Positions 25,948-34,494 of a stretch of 64,000 bases of DNA are shown in pieces. Each line of letters starts with the position of its first letter. Positions within the stretch are counted from its first letter, which is position 1. A program made the position numbers and the translations under genes. This DNA is from Mycobacteroides sp. LB1 (GTDB taxonomy: Bacteria; Actinomycetota; Actinomycetes; Mycobacteriales; Mycobacteriaceae). A model generated the notes under the pieces. The model had not been told where the DNA came from, did not search any database, and worked only from the letters and a program-made list of their open reading frames with translations. Where the stretch lies: assembly GCF_013449725.1 (NCBI RefSeq), contig NZ_JACCFF010000001.1, forward strand, positions 1,240,001 to 1,304,000, read 5' to 3'.

Positions 25948-27566
25948 AGGGCCGCCCTGATGGCGGCGTGTAGCTCGCGCAGGGTGGAACGGTCGGCCTT
26001 GACCTCCAGAACCCTGATGCCCCCGGCTGGTTCGTCCAATGCCGGGCCGAGCTCCTCAATCGAGATGGACCGCGAATCCACATGGTAGGCGCGGCAGAGG
26101 GCCGCGATATCCACGTCGTGCGGGGTGCCGAAGACACGCGAGGAGACGTCGCGGAATCGCGGGTCTCCCTGCTCCAGCAGCTCGAAGATGCCGCCGCCGT
26201 TGTCGTTTGAGACGACGATGGTCAGATCTTCCGGGTGCGGTTCGGTCGGGCCGATCAGCAGGCCCGAGCTGTCGTGCACAAAGGTGAGATCGCCGATCAA
26301 TGCGATGGTGCGGCCACCCGGGTGCGCGAGCGCCGCACCGATGGCGGTGGATACCGTTCCGTCGATACCGGCCACTCCCCGATTCGAGCGCACGTGAACA
26401 TCTTTGGCCCCCCAGGGGACGAGCGCGGCATCGCGCACCGGGTTGGATGCGCCGAGCACCAGTTGGTCGCCGTCGTGCAACGACCCGCAGACCCTGGCCG
26501 CCACGTGCAGACCCGTGGTCAGGGGATGGGTGTCCAGCTGCCCTTGCACCGCGTCGAGTGCCTTCTGGTGTGCGTGCGCGCACCGTTGCAGCCATGCGGC
26601 ATCCGGGTTACCGGATGTCACCGCCCGCGTCCCGGTGGCCAGCGAGTTGCCGGACACGTCGGGCCAGCGCGGGCCGGTGGTCAACGCGTACACCGGAATC
26701 CGGCTGTCCGCCAATATGGACGACACCTGCCGATGCAGGGTCGGGCGTCCCAGCATGATCACCTGTTGTGGGTGCAGCAGTGCGAGCGCCAGCGGATGCA
26801 CCGGGTTATCGGGTTGCGGCGCAGTCGGTTCAGCCACCGTCGGCAACCTCGACAGATTGGGGTGCATGGCCGCACCGTGCCCCGCAATCACCACGGTATC
26901 GGGGGTCAGATCGATCTCGACGGGTTCGTCGAACGTCACCTCCGGGGTGTACGTCCACGGTCTCCCGCCGGGACGCCCGGCGGGAGCCGACCCCCCGTCA
27001 CGGTCGGGCACGAGCGGTTCCCGCAGTGGGATATCGAATTGCACGGGGCCGGCATTTGCGGTGCGGGATCCCTTGGCTGCGGCCAAGACTCGACAGGTCG
27101 CAGAGCGCCAATGCGCGTTCTGCGCCTCGATCTTGTCCGAACCCTCCTCGGCCAGACCGATGCTGATCGCGGCGCGAACCTGAGTGCCGAAGTAGCCGAG
27201 CTGCTCCATGGTCTGGTTGGCGCCGGTGCCCAACAGTTCGTAGGGGCGGTTGGCGGACAACACGATCAGCGGAATGCGCGCGTAGTTGGACTCCACCACC
27301 GCGGGGCCCAGGTTGGCGACCGCGGTACCCGAGGTCATCGCGACCGGTACCGGCGCGCGGCTGGCGGCCGCCAGTCCGACGGCCAAGAAGCCTGCGGTGC
27401 GCTCGTCGATCCGCACGTGCAGCCGCAGCCGCCCGGCCTTGTCCGCGTCGTGCAATGCAAAGGCCAGCGGGGCATTGCGCGATCCGGGACACAGCACCAC
27501 ATCGCGGACGCCGCCGCGGATGAGCTCGTCGACGACGGCATGGGCCTGTGCGGTCGACGGATTCAT
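25944..27566 (-). CDS. menD: SEPHCHC synthase MenD, 540 aa
   Basis: This ThDP-dependent enzyme joins 2-oxoglutarate to isochorismate, the first committed step of menaquinone synthesis. N-terminal [14 protein letters not shown] with the following RIDERTAGF holds the cofactor-activating Glu. The C-terminal ThDP/Mg motif region is [11 protein letters not shown] to [11 protein letters not shown] near 440-465. Full length. It lies 12 bp after bpoC and overlaps the DUF3592 start, so an operon is clear. Confidence 0.95.
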   Translation of the reverse strand: MNPSTAQAHAVVDELIRGGVRDVVLCPGSRNAPLAFALHDADKAGRLRLHVRIDERTAGFLAVGLAAASRAPVPVAMTSGTAVANLGPAVVESNYARIPLIVLSANRPYELLGTGANQTMEQLGYFGTQVRAAISIGLAEEGSDKIEAQNAHWRSATCRVLAAAKGSRTANAGPVQFDIPLREPLVPDRDGGSAPAGRPGGRPWTYTPEVTFDEPVEIDLTPDTVVIAGHGAAMHPNLSRLPTVAEPTAPQPDNPVHPLALALLHPQQVIMLGRPTLHRQVSSILADSRIPVYALTTGPRWPDVSGNSLATGTRAVTSGNPDAAWLQRCAHAHQKALDAVQGQLDTHPLTTGLHVAARVCGSLHDGDQLVLGASNPVRDAALVPWGAKDVHVRSNRGVAGIDGTVSTAIGAALAHPGGRTIALIGDLTFVHDSSGLLIGPTEPHPEDLTIVVSNDNGGGIFELLEQGDPRFRDVSSRVFGTPHDVDIAALCRAYHVDSRSISIEELGPALDEPAGGIRVLEVKADRSTLRELHAAIRAAL

Positions 27567-27578
27567 GCCATCAGGGTG

Positions 27579-28415
27579 TCACACCGCCCGCGACGTGCTC
27601 GCAAAGAACTCGAGGATCACGCGGTTGACCTCGTCGGGGCGTTCGATGAAGCCCAGATGCCCGGCGTCGGCGATCTCGACGTACCGGCCACCGGGGATCG
27701 CGTCGGCTACTTCCTTGCCCAAGTAAGGCGGCAAGGTCATGTCATCGCTGAACCCGATCACCAGCGACGGAACGCTGATTCCCGCGTAGGCGCCGGGCCG
27801 GTCGGGGCCGGGCACGGCACTGCGCTGGTGGTCGATACCCCCCGAGGCAGGCTCAGGCCACAGGGTGAACATGTCGATCCAGTCCTTGATGGCGGCGTCG
27901 TTGTTGAGGGTCTTGGGCGAAAAGTTGGCCATCAATCGCATGGCCGCCTGGTACGACGCCGGTATCTCAACACCCGAGACGGAAAGTTCTAGTTCGGCCT
28001 TGCGGAAGAACGACCGCGTGAGATCTTCCCGGCCGCGGGTCCCCATGAATACCGCAGCGGTCACCAGGTCGGGACGGGTGAGCGTGAGCTCCTGTGCGAT
28101 GAGCGCGCCCATCGAGAAGCCGACCAACCGGGCGGGGGCGGCACCGAGATGCTCGATGAGCGCCGCGGCGTCGGCCACCATGTCCTCCAGAGTGAAGCCA
28201 TCCGCGCATTCGGTGGTCGGTGGTATCCCCCGGTTGTTGAAGGTGATGGTGCGATATCCCGCGGCGCGGAATGCCGGTACCTGATGCAGGTGCCAGCTGC
28301 GGCCCGCGCCACCTCGCCCGGAGATGAAGACGACCGGATCACCCGAGGCACCGAGCGCTAGGGGGCCACGCTCGTCGTAGCTGATCTGGACACCGTTGAT
28401 ATTCGCGAGAGGCAC
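27579..28415 (-). CDS. bpoC: Alpha/beta hydrolase BpoC, 278 aa
   Basis: Oxyanion segment GRGGAGRSWH near residue 34, nucleophile elbow GFSMGA near 103 and catalytic His in DAGHLGF near 254. It matches Rv0554, annotated as a peroxidase-like hydrolase. I place the start at GTG 28415, 11 bp after the menC stop; an extension to 28475 would overlap menC. Its position between menC and menD is that of menH in other bacteria, so it may be the missing SHCHC synthase. That idea rests on context and fold only. Confidence 0.85.
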   Translation of the reverse strand: MPLANINGVQISYDERGPLALGASGDPVVFISGRGGAGRSWHLHQVPAFRAAGYRTITFNNRGIPPTTECADGFTLEDMVADAAALIEHLGAAPARLVGFSMGALIAQELTLTRPDLVTAAVFMGTRGREDLTRSFFRKAELELSVSGVEIPASYQAAMRLMANFSPKTLNNDAAIKDWIDMFTLWPEPASGGIDHQRSAVPGPDRPGAYAGISVPSLVIGFSDDMTLPPYLGKEVADAIPGGRYVEIADAGHLGFIERPDEVNRVILEFFASTSRAV

Positions 28416-28426
28416 GCTGGTTGAAC

Positions 28427-29395
28427 CTACCGGTTCAACAGCGGGTAGCAGTCGGCCACTCTCCTCAGCCACCAATCGCGCCGGTCGGCGGGCGCGGCGA
28501 GCGCGGCGAGCCGGGCCGGCTCAGGCGTGAACGATGCCACCGCGAGGTAACCGTCCTCGGGGGCGGGGGTGTCGGCCACGTCCTCCACGAAGAATCCTCC
28601 GGTTCCCAGTCCGCACGCATGCTCCAGCACCGGCAGCGCTGCCGCCGCGCGCAGACCGATGCCAATACCCACCGCGCTGTCCAGGGCACTGGAGATCACC
28701 ACGGGCAGGCCGATCCGTTCCGCGATACCCAGCAGCGCGGCCACACCGCCGAGGGGCGCCACCTTGAGCACCGCGATATCGGCCGCGTGTGCCCGCACAA
28801 CGCGGAGCGGATCGCTTGCCCGCCTGATGCTTTCATCGGCTGCGATCGGTACATCCGGAAGACGCCGACGCAGTTCGGCCAGTTCCTCGACCGTGGCGCA
28901 GGGCTGTTCGGCGTACTCGAGGTCGCCGTCTCGGGTCAGTGAAGTCAGCGCGTGGACGGCTTGTTCGACGGTCCAGCCGCCGTTGGCGTCCACCCGCACG
29001 GTGGGGATCTGCGCACGGACCGCATCGACACGCGCAATGTCCTCGTCAAGGGTCTGGCCTGGTTCGGCCACCTTGACCTTGGCGGTGCGAGCGCCGGGGA
29101 ACCTGGCCAGCACCTCGGGAACCAACGCGGCGTCCACCGCGGGCACCGTCGCGTTGACGGGAATCCGGTCACGCCGCGGCGCGGGTAGCTCGGCGTAGGC
29201 GGCCTCGATGGCGGCCCCCAACCAGGCGGAGGCTTCGGGCGCCTCGTACTCGGGGAAGGCGCCGAACTCTCCCCAACCCGCCGGGCCGTCGATCAGCGCC
29301 ACCTCACGGGTGGTGATGCCACGGAATCGCACCCGCATGGGCAACGCGACGACGTGCATACGGTCGAGCACGTCATCCAGCGCGGGCAGCTCCAC
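28427..29395 (-). CDS. menC: o-Succinylbenzoate synthase MenC, 322 aa
   Basis: An enolase-superfamily enzyme that dehydrates SHCHC. The catalytic Lys pair is in AKVKV near 116, metal ligands in VDANGG near 145, EYAEQPC near 171 and AADES near 196, and the second catalytic Lys in AVLKVAPLGG near 219. GTG 29395 is chosen because the residues that follow (ELPALDDVLDRMHVVALPM) match the start region of Rv0553. It heads the menC-bpoC-menD-DUF3592-mgtA run. Confidence 0.93.
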   Translation of the reverse strand: MELPALDDVLDRMHVVALPMRVRFRGITTREVALIDGPAGWGEFGAFPEYEAPEASAWLGAAIEAAYAELPAPRRDRIPVNATVPAVDAALVPEVLARFPGARTAKVKVAEPGQTLDEDIARVDAVRAQIPTVRVDANGGWTVEQAVHALTSLTRDGDLEYAEQPCATVEELAELRRRLPDVPIAADESIRRASDPLRVVRAHAADIAVLKVAPLGGVAALLGIAERIGLPVVISSALDSAVGIGIGLRAAAALPVLEHACGLGTGGFFVEDVADTPAPEDGYLAVASFTPEPARLAALAAPADRRDWWLRRVADCYPLLNR

Positions 29396-29412
29396 GCTGC
29401 GATCGTCGCACG

Positions 29413-30051
29413 CTAAGGCGAAGCTAGGTGACTGACGCTCCCCAGCTCGGCCACCGTGCGGTTGTGGAAAAAATCGTCCTCGCTGAGGACGCTGATACTC
29501 CCCGATGGCGCACGGAATGACACGTAGTCCGCCGACTCGATGGGCATCTTGATCCACGCCGACACCGCGAACGTCAACGCGCCGCCATGCGTCACGATCA
29601 CCTGGTGACGGCAGCTGCTGTCCAGGACAGTGCCCATGGCATCGTAGATCCGTTGCGCGAAAACGATTTTGGTCTCCGCACCGGGGATCCCCTCATCGTG
29701 TGCCATCCGTTCGCCCATCGCAGGTGGCGGCACGAACCTCCGATCGAGCCACTCTTGAGGTCTGCCTCCAGCTTCGCCGTAGGACTTCTCACGAAACCGC
29801 GTATCGACAATCGGTACGACCCCCAACGCGTCACCGATCGCCTCGGCGGTATGCGCCGCACGAATCAGATCCGAGCTGTACACCTCCACGCCGCTCCCGT
29901 TGGGGATACGCGCACGCAACGACGCTGCTATCGCTCGGGCCGCATTCAAACCCGTCGGTGTCAAAGCAGAGTCGTACCAGCCGCCGACCAACCGATCTAC
30001 ATGATGATCCGACTCCGGATGCGTCACGACATAGATCCGGCGCAGGTCCAC
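29413..30051 (-). CDS. Histidine phosphatase superfamily protein with altered RHG motif, 212 aa
   Basis: Phosphoglycerate mutase-like fold. The phosphate-pocket segments YSSDLIRAAHTAEAI near 58 and VTHGGALTF near 152 are conserved. The N-terminal signature is THPE rather than RHGE: the catalytic His is kept, the first Arg is Thr. Activity may be reduced or altered. It is 17 bp upstream of menC on the same strand, with the divergent Clp_N/HTH gene beyond. The substrate is unknown. Confidence 0.75.
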   Translation of the reverse strand: MDLRRIYVVTHPESDHHVDRLVGGWYDSALTPTGLNAARAIAASLRARIPNGSGVEVYSSDLIRAAHTAEAIGDALGVVPIVDTRFREKSYGEAGGRPQEWLDRRFVPPPAMGERMAHDEGIPGAETKIVFAQRIYDAMGTVLDSSCRHQVIVTHGGALTFAVSAWIKMPIESADYVSFRAPSGSISVLSEDDFFHNRTVAELGSVSHLASP

Positions 30052-30093
30052 AGCACGATCGTCGCATGTTCCGGGCTCCTACCTCATCAACTG

Positions 30094-30138
30094 GTCAACT
30101 TTTGGTTGACAGCCCCAGATCGTCAACTTATGGTTGAC
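30094..30138 (+). promoter_or_regulatory. Sigma-A-type promoter with two GTCAAC-N5-GTTGAC operators
   Basis: -35 TTGACA (30106-30111), 17-bp spacer, -10 TATGGT (30129-30134), and the ATG at 30141 six bases on, implying a leaderless mRNA. Operator A (30094-30110, GTCAACTTTTGGTTGAC) contains the -35 in its right arm. Operator B (30122-30138, GTCAACTTATGGTTGAC) contains the -10 at its core. Centres are 28 bp apart. The same layout occurs at 47910-47952, in front of a paralogous gene. Confidence 0.8.
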
Positions 30139-30140
30139 GC

Positions 30141-30842
30141 ATGGTCGAGTTTCCCATCTCCCTGGACACCCTCATCGTCGGGGTGCGCCAGATGCACCCC
30201 GCCGGCAACCCGCTGGACCACCTCACCGATGCGATGCTGCTGGCGGGACGGCTGTCCGACCACGCCGATGCCCTTATCGGGCATTTCGTAGACCAGGCAC
30301 GCCGCTCCGGCGCCTCCTGGAGCGAAATCGGTTCCAGCATGGGCGTCTCCAAGCAGGCCGCGCAGAAGCGCTACGTACCGTCCGTGCGGATGTTCTCCCG
30401 GTTCACCGACCGGGCTCGGCGTTCGGTCGTCGCTGCGGCAGGTTTTGCCCTCGCCGATGGCACTCCGATCACCGTTGCCCACTTGCTCGCCGGCACCCTG
30501 AGCGACCCGAAAGGACTTGCCGCACTCATCGTTTCCCATGCCGGGATAACGACAGACACACTCGGAATCCCCGGCCGACCGGCTCCCGATTACGAGGCCG
30601 TCGCCCCGAAGCTGCCCACCGCGGAGTTCGACGGCGATGCTCAGGAAGCGCTGGAGGCAACCTTACACACCGCGCTTCGCTTGGGCCACAACTTCATTGG
30701 AACCGAACACATCCTGCTAGCCATACTCTCCGGCCACACCGACACCTCTCGAAAGCTATCCGAGCTGGGCCTCAATGCGGTCGTGGCCGAGGAGCAGGCC
30801 AACCGGCTACTGGGCGATATCCTGGCAGGCAAGGCCCCCTAG
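30141..30842 (+). CDS. HTH plus Clp_N (ClpC N-terminal-like) domain protein, 233 aa
   Basis: An N-terminal helix-turn-helix (SWSEIGSSMGVSKQAAQKRY, residues 55-75) is followed by two Clp_N-type half repeats. The second one (ALRLGHNFIGTEHILLAIL) is very close to the ClpA/ClpC adaptor-binding domain. There is no AAA+ domain. The protein thus joins a DNA-binding unit to a Clp substrate/adaptor-like unit. Its promoter carries two GTCAAC/GTTGAC operators, which suggests autoregulation. A split version, with HTH and Clp_N as separate genes, is found at 47.1-47.9 kb. The function is not established. Confidence 0.85.
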   Translation: MVEFPISLDTLIVGVRQMHPAGNPLDHLTDAMLLAGRLSDHADALIGHFVDQARRSGASWSEIGSSMGVSKQAAQKRYVPSVRMFSRFTDRARRSVVAAAGFALADGTPITVAHLLAGTLSDPKGLAALIVSHAGITTDTLGIPGRPAPDYEAVAPKLPTAEFDGDAQEALEATLHTALRLGHNFIGTEHILLAILSGHTDTSRKLSELGLNAVVAEEQANRLLGDILAGKAP

Positions 30843-30874
30843 CCATACCCCTCACGTTGGCGTACCTTTATGTC

Positions 30875-31342
30875 ATGTCAGTTGACATCAAGCCGGTTCC
30901 CAAATGGCTCAAGTACTTCAACAAGGTCGTCATCGGCGGGCACAAGGTGGGCCTCAAATTGCCCATGCTGGTGCTGACAGTGCCCGGCGCCAAGTCCGGT
31001 AAGCCGCGTTCCACCCCGATCACTCCATTCACACTCGATGGCCGACGCTATGCCGTTGGAGGTGTGCCGGGTTCTTCCTGGATTGCCAACGCCCGCAAGG
31101 CCAAGGAGGGCACACTGACGCAGGGGCGCCACACCCAGCGGGTCGGCATTGTCGAGCTGTCCCCTGAGGACTCACGCCCGGTGCTGCGCGCGTTTCCGAT
31201 CGAGGTGCCCACCGGTGTTGGTTTCATCAGGAACGCCGGGCTGGTCAAGGAGGGCACCCCTGATGAGTTCGAGGCGCTCGCCGGGATAGCCGCGGTGTTC
31301 CGGTTCGATCCCCTGGAAGACGGGTCTACCGAGCACCCCTAG
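30875..31342 (+). CDS. DUF385 / deazaflavin-dependent nitroreductase family protein, 155 aa
   Basis: A split beta-barrel protein of the Ddn/F420H2-dependent family. LTVPGAKSGKPRSTPITPF near residue 30 is the family signature, followed by VGGVPGSSWIANARKA near 57. Members use reduced F420 on quinones or nitro compounds. The ATG at 30875 is preceded at the right distance for leaderless transcription by TACCTT (30863-30868). An in-frame extension through the Clp_N gene is a shadow. The substrate is unknown. Confidence 0.85.
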   Translation: MSVDIKPVPKWLKYFNKVVIGGHKVGLKLPMLVLTVPGAKSGKPRSTPITPFTLDGRRYAVGGVPGSSWIANARKAKEGTLTQGRHTQRVGIVELSPEDSRPVLRAFPIEVPTGVGFIRNAGLVKEGTPDEFEALAGIAAVFRFDPLEDGSTEHP

Positions 31343-31345
31343 TCG

Positions 31346-32524
31346 CTATGCGCCCCACTGCGACAGATAGTTTTCATCGGAGCCGCGGTCCGGGTGGAGT
31401 ATCTGTGATTGGTTGCCGCCGTTGCGCTTTGCCTGGTACATGGCACGATCGGCACAGGCGTTCAGTGCGTCGATCGCCCCCTGCGAGGTAGCGGATGCGA
31501 CGCTCGCGACCGGTTGGGCGGCAACACCCACACTCGCGGTCACGACAATACCCGCCGGCCTGCAGGCCATGACGGATTCCTTGAGGCGGGTGGCGAAATC
31601 GGCGACGGCCCCGGCGGGGCAAACCGTCACCACGAGGAACTCCTCTCCGCCCGAGCGGCCCACCATCGTGCCCGGGGTCGCCTCAGCGGCGAGCGATGCG
31701 GCCAGGTCGACAAGCACCCGGTCCCCCGTGCCGTGGCCGTGCCGGTCGTTGATTGACTTGAACCGGTCGATATCGACGATGGCCGCCGCGATGACGAAGT
31801 CACCTTCCAACCCATACTCGCTGGACAACCCGCTGTGCAGGCGCTGCCATTCGCCGAAGATGCCGCGGCGATTGAGCAGCCCCGTGAGCGGGTCCCGCTG
31901 CGCGGCAAGCGCATCCAACCGCACCACCGCGATCCCGAACTGGATGACCGCGGGTATCAGCACCACGACCAAAAACAAACTGGTCACCTTGACCAATGCG
32001 GTCATCGCCGCGCCGACCGTACCCTCGGCGAACATACGTGCCGATAGCAGGACGATCACTGCGCCGCACCACGCCACATGCGCTATCAGCAGCCGGTTAG
32101 CCAGGAAGAAGCTCACGTACGCACCGACGGGCGTGAACAGAACCGTCCCGACGAGACCGGCAAGGGCGTTTGAGTCCTGCCCGCAGGCCACCGCTATGGC
32201 GATATCCGCGAACGCTACGAAGAAAACCGCTTCACGCAGGCTCAACCACGGCCCGACCACCCACCGAACCGCCCAACCCAGCGCCCCAACCGCGCAGAGA
32301 CCGACGATGACACGGCCCGTCGTGCTTCGGGGCCCGGTGTCGCTGAACTGGAGGGCGATACAGATCGCGGCGAAGATCAACGCATACCCGCCGATGAGAT
32401 TACGGACGGTCCGATCGAGCTTGCGGGCGTGCAGGAACGCCCGCAACCAGCCCGTGGGAACCGGCTCGGTCCACCATTGGCGCAGAAAGCCCATCCAGGC
32501 GGTGTTGCGGATATACGAGATCAT
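31346..32524 (-). CDS. Membrane GGDEF protein, probable diguanylate cyclase, 392 aa
   Basis: Six or more hydrophobic segments in residues 35-220 precede a C-terminal GGDEF domain starting at DPLTGLLNRRG near 233. The active-site loop reads SGGEEF, a functional variant, and DIDRFKSINDRHGHGTGD supplies the metal and nucleotide residues. It should make cyclic di-GMP in response to a membrane signal. There is no EAL domain. The ATG at 32524 overlaps the pirin stop by 4 bp, so the two form an operon. The stop is next to the convergent DUF385 gene. Confidence 0.9.
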   Translation of the reverse strand: MISYIRNTAWMGFLRQWWTEPVPTGWLRAFLHARKLDRTVRNLIGGYALIFAAICIALQFSDTGPRSTTGRVIVGLCAVGALGWAVRWVVGPWLSLREAVFFVAFADIAIAVACGQDSNALAGLVGTVLFTPVGAYVSFFLANRLLIAHVAWCGAVIVLLSARMFAEGTVGAAMTALVKVTSLFLVVVLIPAVIQFGIAVVRLDALAAQRDPLTGLLNRRGIFGEWQRLHSGLSSEYGLEGDFVIAAAIVDIDRFKSINDRHGHGTGDRVLVDLAASLAAEATPGTMVGRSGGEEFLVVTVCPAGAVADFATRLKESVMACRPAGIVVTASVGVAAQPVASVASATSQGAIDALNACADRAMYQAKRNGGNQSQILHPDRGSDENYLSQWGA

Positions 32525-33531
32525 CGTGGGGCGATGTTGGCCGTCGGGGCATTCCTGCGCGGAACCATCCTGACGGTCGGCAACGGCGGTGCGGGAAGAC
32601 GCGCCACCGCACCCTGGTATCCCTCGACGCGGCCGAAACGCTCGGACTCTGCCTGCCATTCCTCTCGGAAGGCGGCTATCTCATCATGATCACGGCCGAC
32701 GAAGTTCCACCACATGACGATCTGCTCGCCGAATGGCTTGCCGCCCAACAGGATCGCTCGCGAGGGCGCATCGGTGGGGTTGACGACGGTGAGTTGTTCC
32801 ACCCCGGTACCGACGTAGCCGAGTTCACCCCGAGACACCCTGGTGCCTGACAACTCGATGGCCTCGGTATCCACCAGTAGCCCGTGTTCAAATCCGGGAT
32901 CGATATCGAACCGCATCATGCTCCGCGGCTCCAATAGCAGTTCCGCCCCAAGTAACGGAGTCGCCGTACGCACCGGCGATACCTGCCCCGCCAACGTTCC
33001 CAGGAACACGCGCAGGCTGACCCCGCCGATCACGATCGCCTCGGGTGCGTAGTGCTGGAAATCGCGTGCTGCGTCGCGGGATTTATCGGGCAACGCGACC
33101 CATAACTGCACACCGTGCAGGGTCTTCGTCTCAGCCGTCGACACCTCGGAGTGGCAGATGCCGCGGCCACTCGTCATCAGGTTGAGCTCCCCCGGTCGCA
33201 CCATCGCATGTACGCCGTGGCTGTCACGATGCTCGATCTCTCCGGTGAACAACCAGCTCACCGTTTGCAATCCGGTATGCGGGTGAGGCGCGACATCCAT
33301 CCCGCCGGTCTGCGTTATGTCGTCGGGTCCGTAATGGTCCGCGAAGCACCAGGCGCCGATCAGCGATCGCTGCGCCTGGGGAAGGGTGCGCAATACCGTC
33401 ATAGCCCGCGGTCCTCCGAGTGGAACCTCACGGGGAGTGAGTATTTCGACGACGGGATGCCCCTCTCCGTCAACGGGGCATGGGCCGACACCGCATCGGG
33501 TTTCCGTCGGCGTGGTCTCGGTATTGCTCAT
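32521..33531 (-). CDS. Pirin family bicupin protein, 336 aa
   Basis: The N-terminal cupin shows APHPHTGLQTVSWL near residue 82 and RDSHGVHAMVRPGELNLMTSG with HSE following, the iron-binding pattern of pirin. The second cupin is the pirin C-terminal domain with PFGEQIVMWWNFV. Pirins bind Fe and some oxidise flavonols; the role in mycobacteria is unclear. The ATG at 33531 is used; an upstream extension would run into the divergent GNAT gene. It is co-transcribed with the GGDEF gene. Confidence 0.88.
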   Translation of the reverse strand: MSNTETTPTETRCGVGPCPVDGEGHPVVEILTPREVPLGGPRAMTVLRTLPQAQRSLIGAWCFADHYGPDDITQTGGMDVAPHPHTGLQTVSWLFTGEIEHRDSHGVHAMVRPGELNLMTSGRGICHSEVSTAETKTLHGVQLWVALPDKSRDAARDFQHYAPEAIVIGGVSLRVFLGTLAGQVSPVRTATPLLGAELLLEPRSMMRFDIDPGFEHGLLVDTEAIELSGTRVSRGELGYVGTGVEQLTVVNPTDAPSRAILLGGKPFGEQIVMWWNFVGRDHDEIAAFREEWQAESERFGRVEGYQGAVARLPAPPLPTVRMVPRRNAPTANIAPR

Positions 33532-33580
33532 GCGACCATCATGGTCCGTACTCACGAGACGTGCGGCATAGTTGGCGGGC

Positions 33581-33931
33581 ATGGACGATTCCGAACCCAC
33601 AACCACGGTTGCCGACGCGCCCGATTCGCACCGCTTCGAAATCACCGCTGACGGTGAACTCGCCGGATTCACCGAGTACCTGGATACATCGCTGGACAGC
33701 ACACAAGTCCGGATCTTCTACCACACCGAAATCGACGAGAAGTTCGGCGGACGAGGCCTGGCCGGAACGCTGGTGCAGTCCGCGCTGACACGCACCCGGG
33801 ACGCCGGACGACGCATCATCCCGGTATGTCCATACGTCAAAAAGTTCGTCGGAAAGCACCACGAGTTCGACGACATCGTCGACCCCGTGACCCGGGAGGC
33901 GCTGGCCGCGGTCGAGGCACGCCAGGGATGA
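33581..33931 (+). CDS. Small GNAT-family acetyltransferase (YjdJ-like), 116 aa
   Basis: A short single-domain GNAT protein. IFYHTEIDEKFGGRGLAGTL near residue 45 includes the acetyl-CoA loop (GGRGLAG), followed by RRIIPVCPYVKKF, typical of the YjdJ/GCN5-like group with N-terminal FEITADGELAGF. The target is unknown. Its TGA overlaps the ATG of the next gene. ATG 33581 is preferred over TTG 33572. Confidence 0.85.
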   Translation: MDDSEPTTTVADAPDSHRFEITADGELAGFTEYLDTSLDSTQVRIFYHTEIDEKFGGRGLAGTLVQSALTRTRDAGRRIIPVCPYVKKFVGKHHEFDDIVDPVTREALAAVEARQG

Positions 33932-34386
33932 CCGGGCGCCGCGTCTACATCGACAAGCAGACTCCCTCGGTCTACCAGGCCCTGACCAAGACCGCCGCCG
34001 AGCTTCGCGCCAGGGCCGCCGAGGCAGGACTCTCGCGAATAACATTGGAACTGGTGAACATTCGGGTATCCCAGCTCAACCGATGCCTGTTCTGCCTGGA
34101 CCTGCACACCCGGGTGGCGCTGGAGGAGGGCGAGTCCACCCAGCGGATCGCCGTGCTGCCCGTGTGGGAGGAGGCCGAGCTGTTCAGCGATGTGGAGCGC
34201 GCGGCCCTGCGGATCGCCGAAGCGGTGACGGAGGTCACCGTCGAGCACCTCACCGACGAGCAGTACACCGCCGCACGTGAGCATCTGTCCGATGATCAGG
34301 TGTCGGTGCTGGTGTGGTCGGCCGTCATGATCAACACCTTCAACCGGATCTCGATCCTCAGCCGCCACCCCATCAAGAAACGCTGA
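33928..34386 (+). CDS. Carboxymuconolactone decarboxylase/AhpD-like protein, 152 aa
   Basis: The AhpD-like motif CLFCLDLH (CxxCxxxH) is near residue 53 in an all-helical protein with VNIRVSQLNRC upstream of it, as in alkylhydroperoxidase-like proteins. It overlaps the GNAT gene by ATGA. It probably reduces peroxides or works as a thiol redox protein. The partner is unknown. Confidence 0.85.
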   Translation: MTGRRVYIDKQTPSVYQALTKTAAELRARAAEAGLSRITLELVNIRVSQLNRCLFCLDLHTRVALEEGESTQRIAVLPVWEEAELFSDVERAALRIAEAVTEVTVEHLTDEQYTAAREHLSDDQVSVLVWSAVMINTFNRISILSRHPIKKR

Positions 34387-34494
34387 TATCTGGTCGCGCC
34401 GGACGGGAATACACCGGAATCCCCATGAGTTGGATTTCTTAAGCCAGCCTAATGATCTGGTCATTGACATATCTCACGGGGAAGGTACTCAACG

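Noticed and set aside
30880..30887. TGTCA-GT-TGACA at the start of the 30.9-kb DUF385 gene as another GTCAA/TTGAC operator
   Set aside because: Half sites are similar, but the spacing is 2 instead of 6-7 and it is single, so it was not counted as part of the shared operator set.
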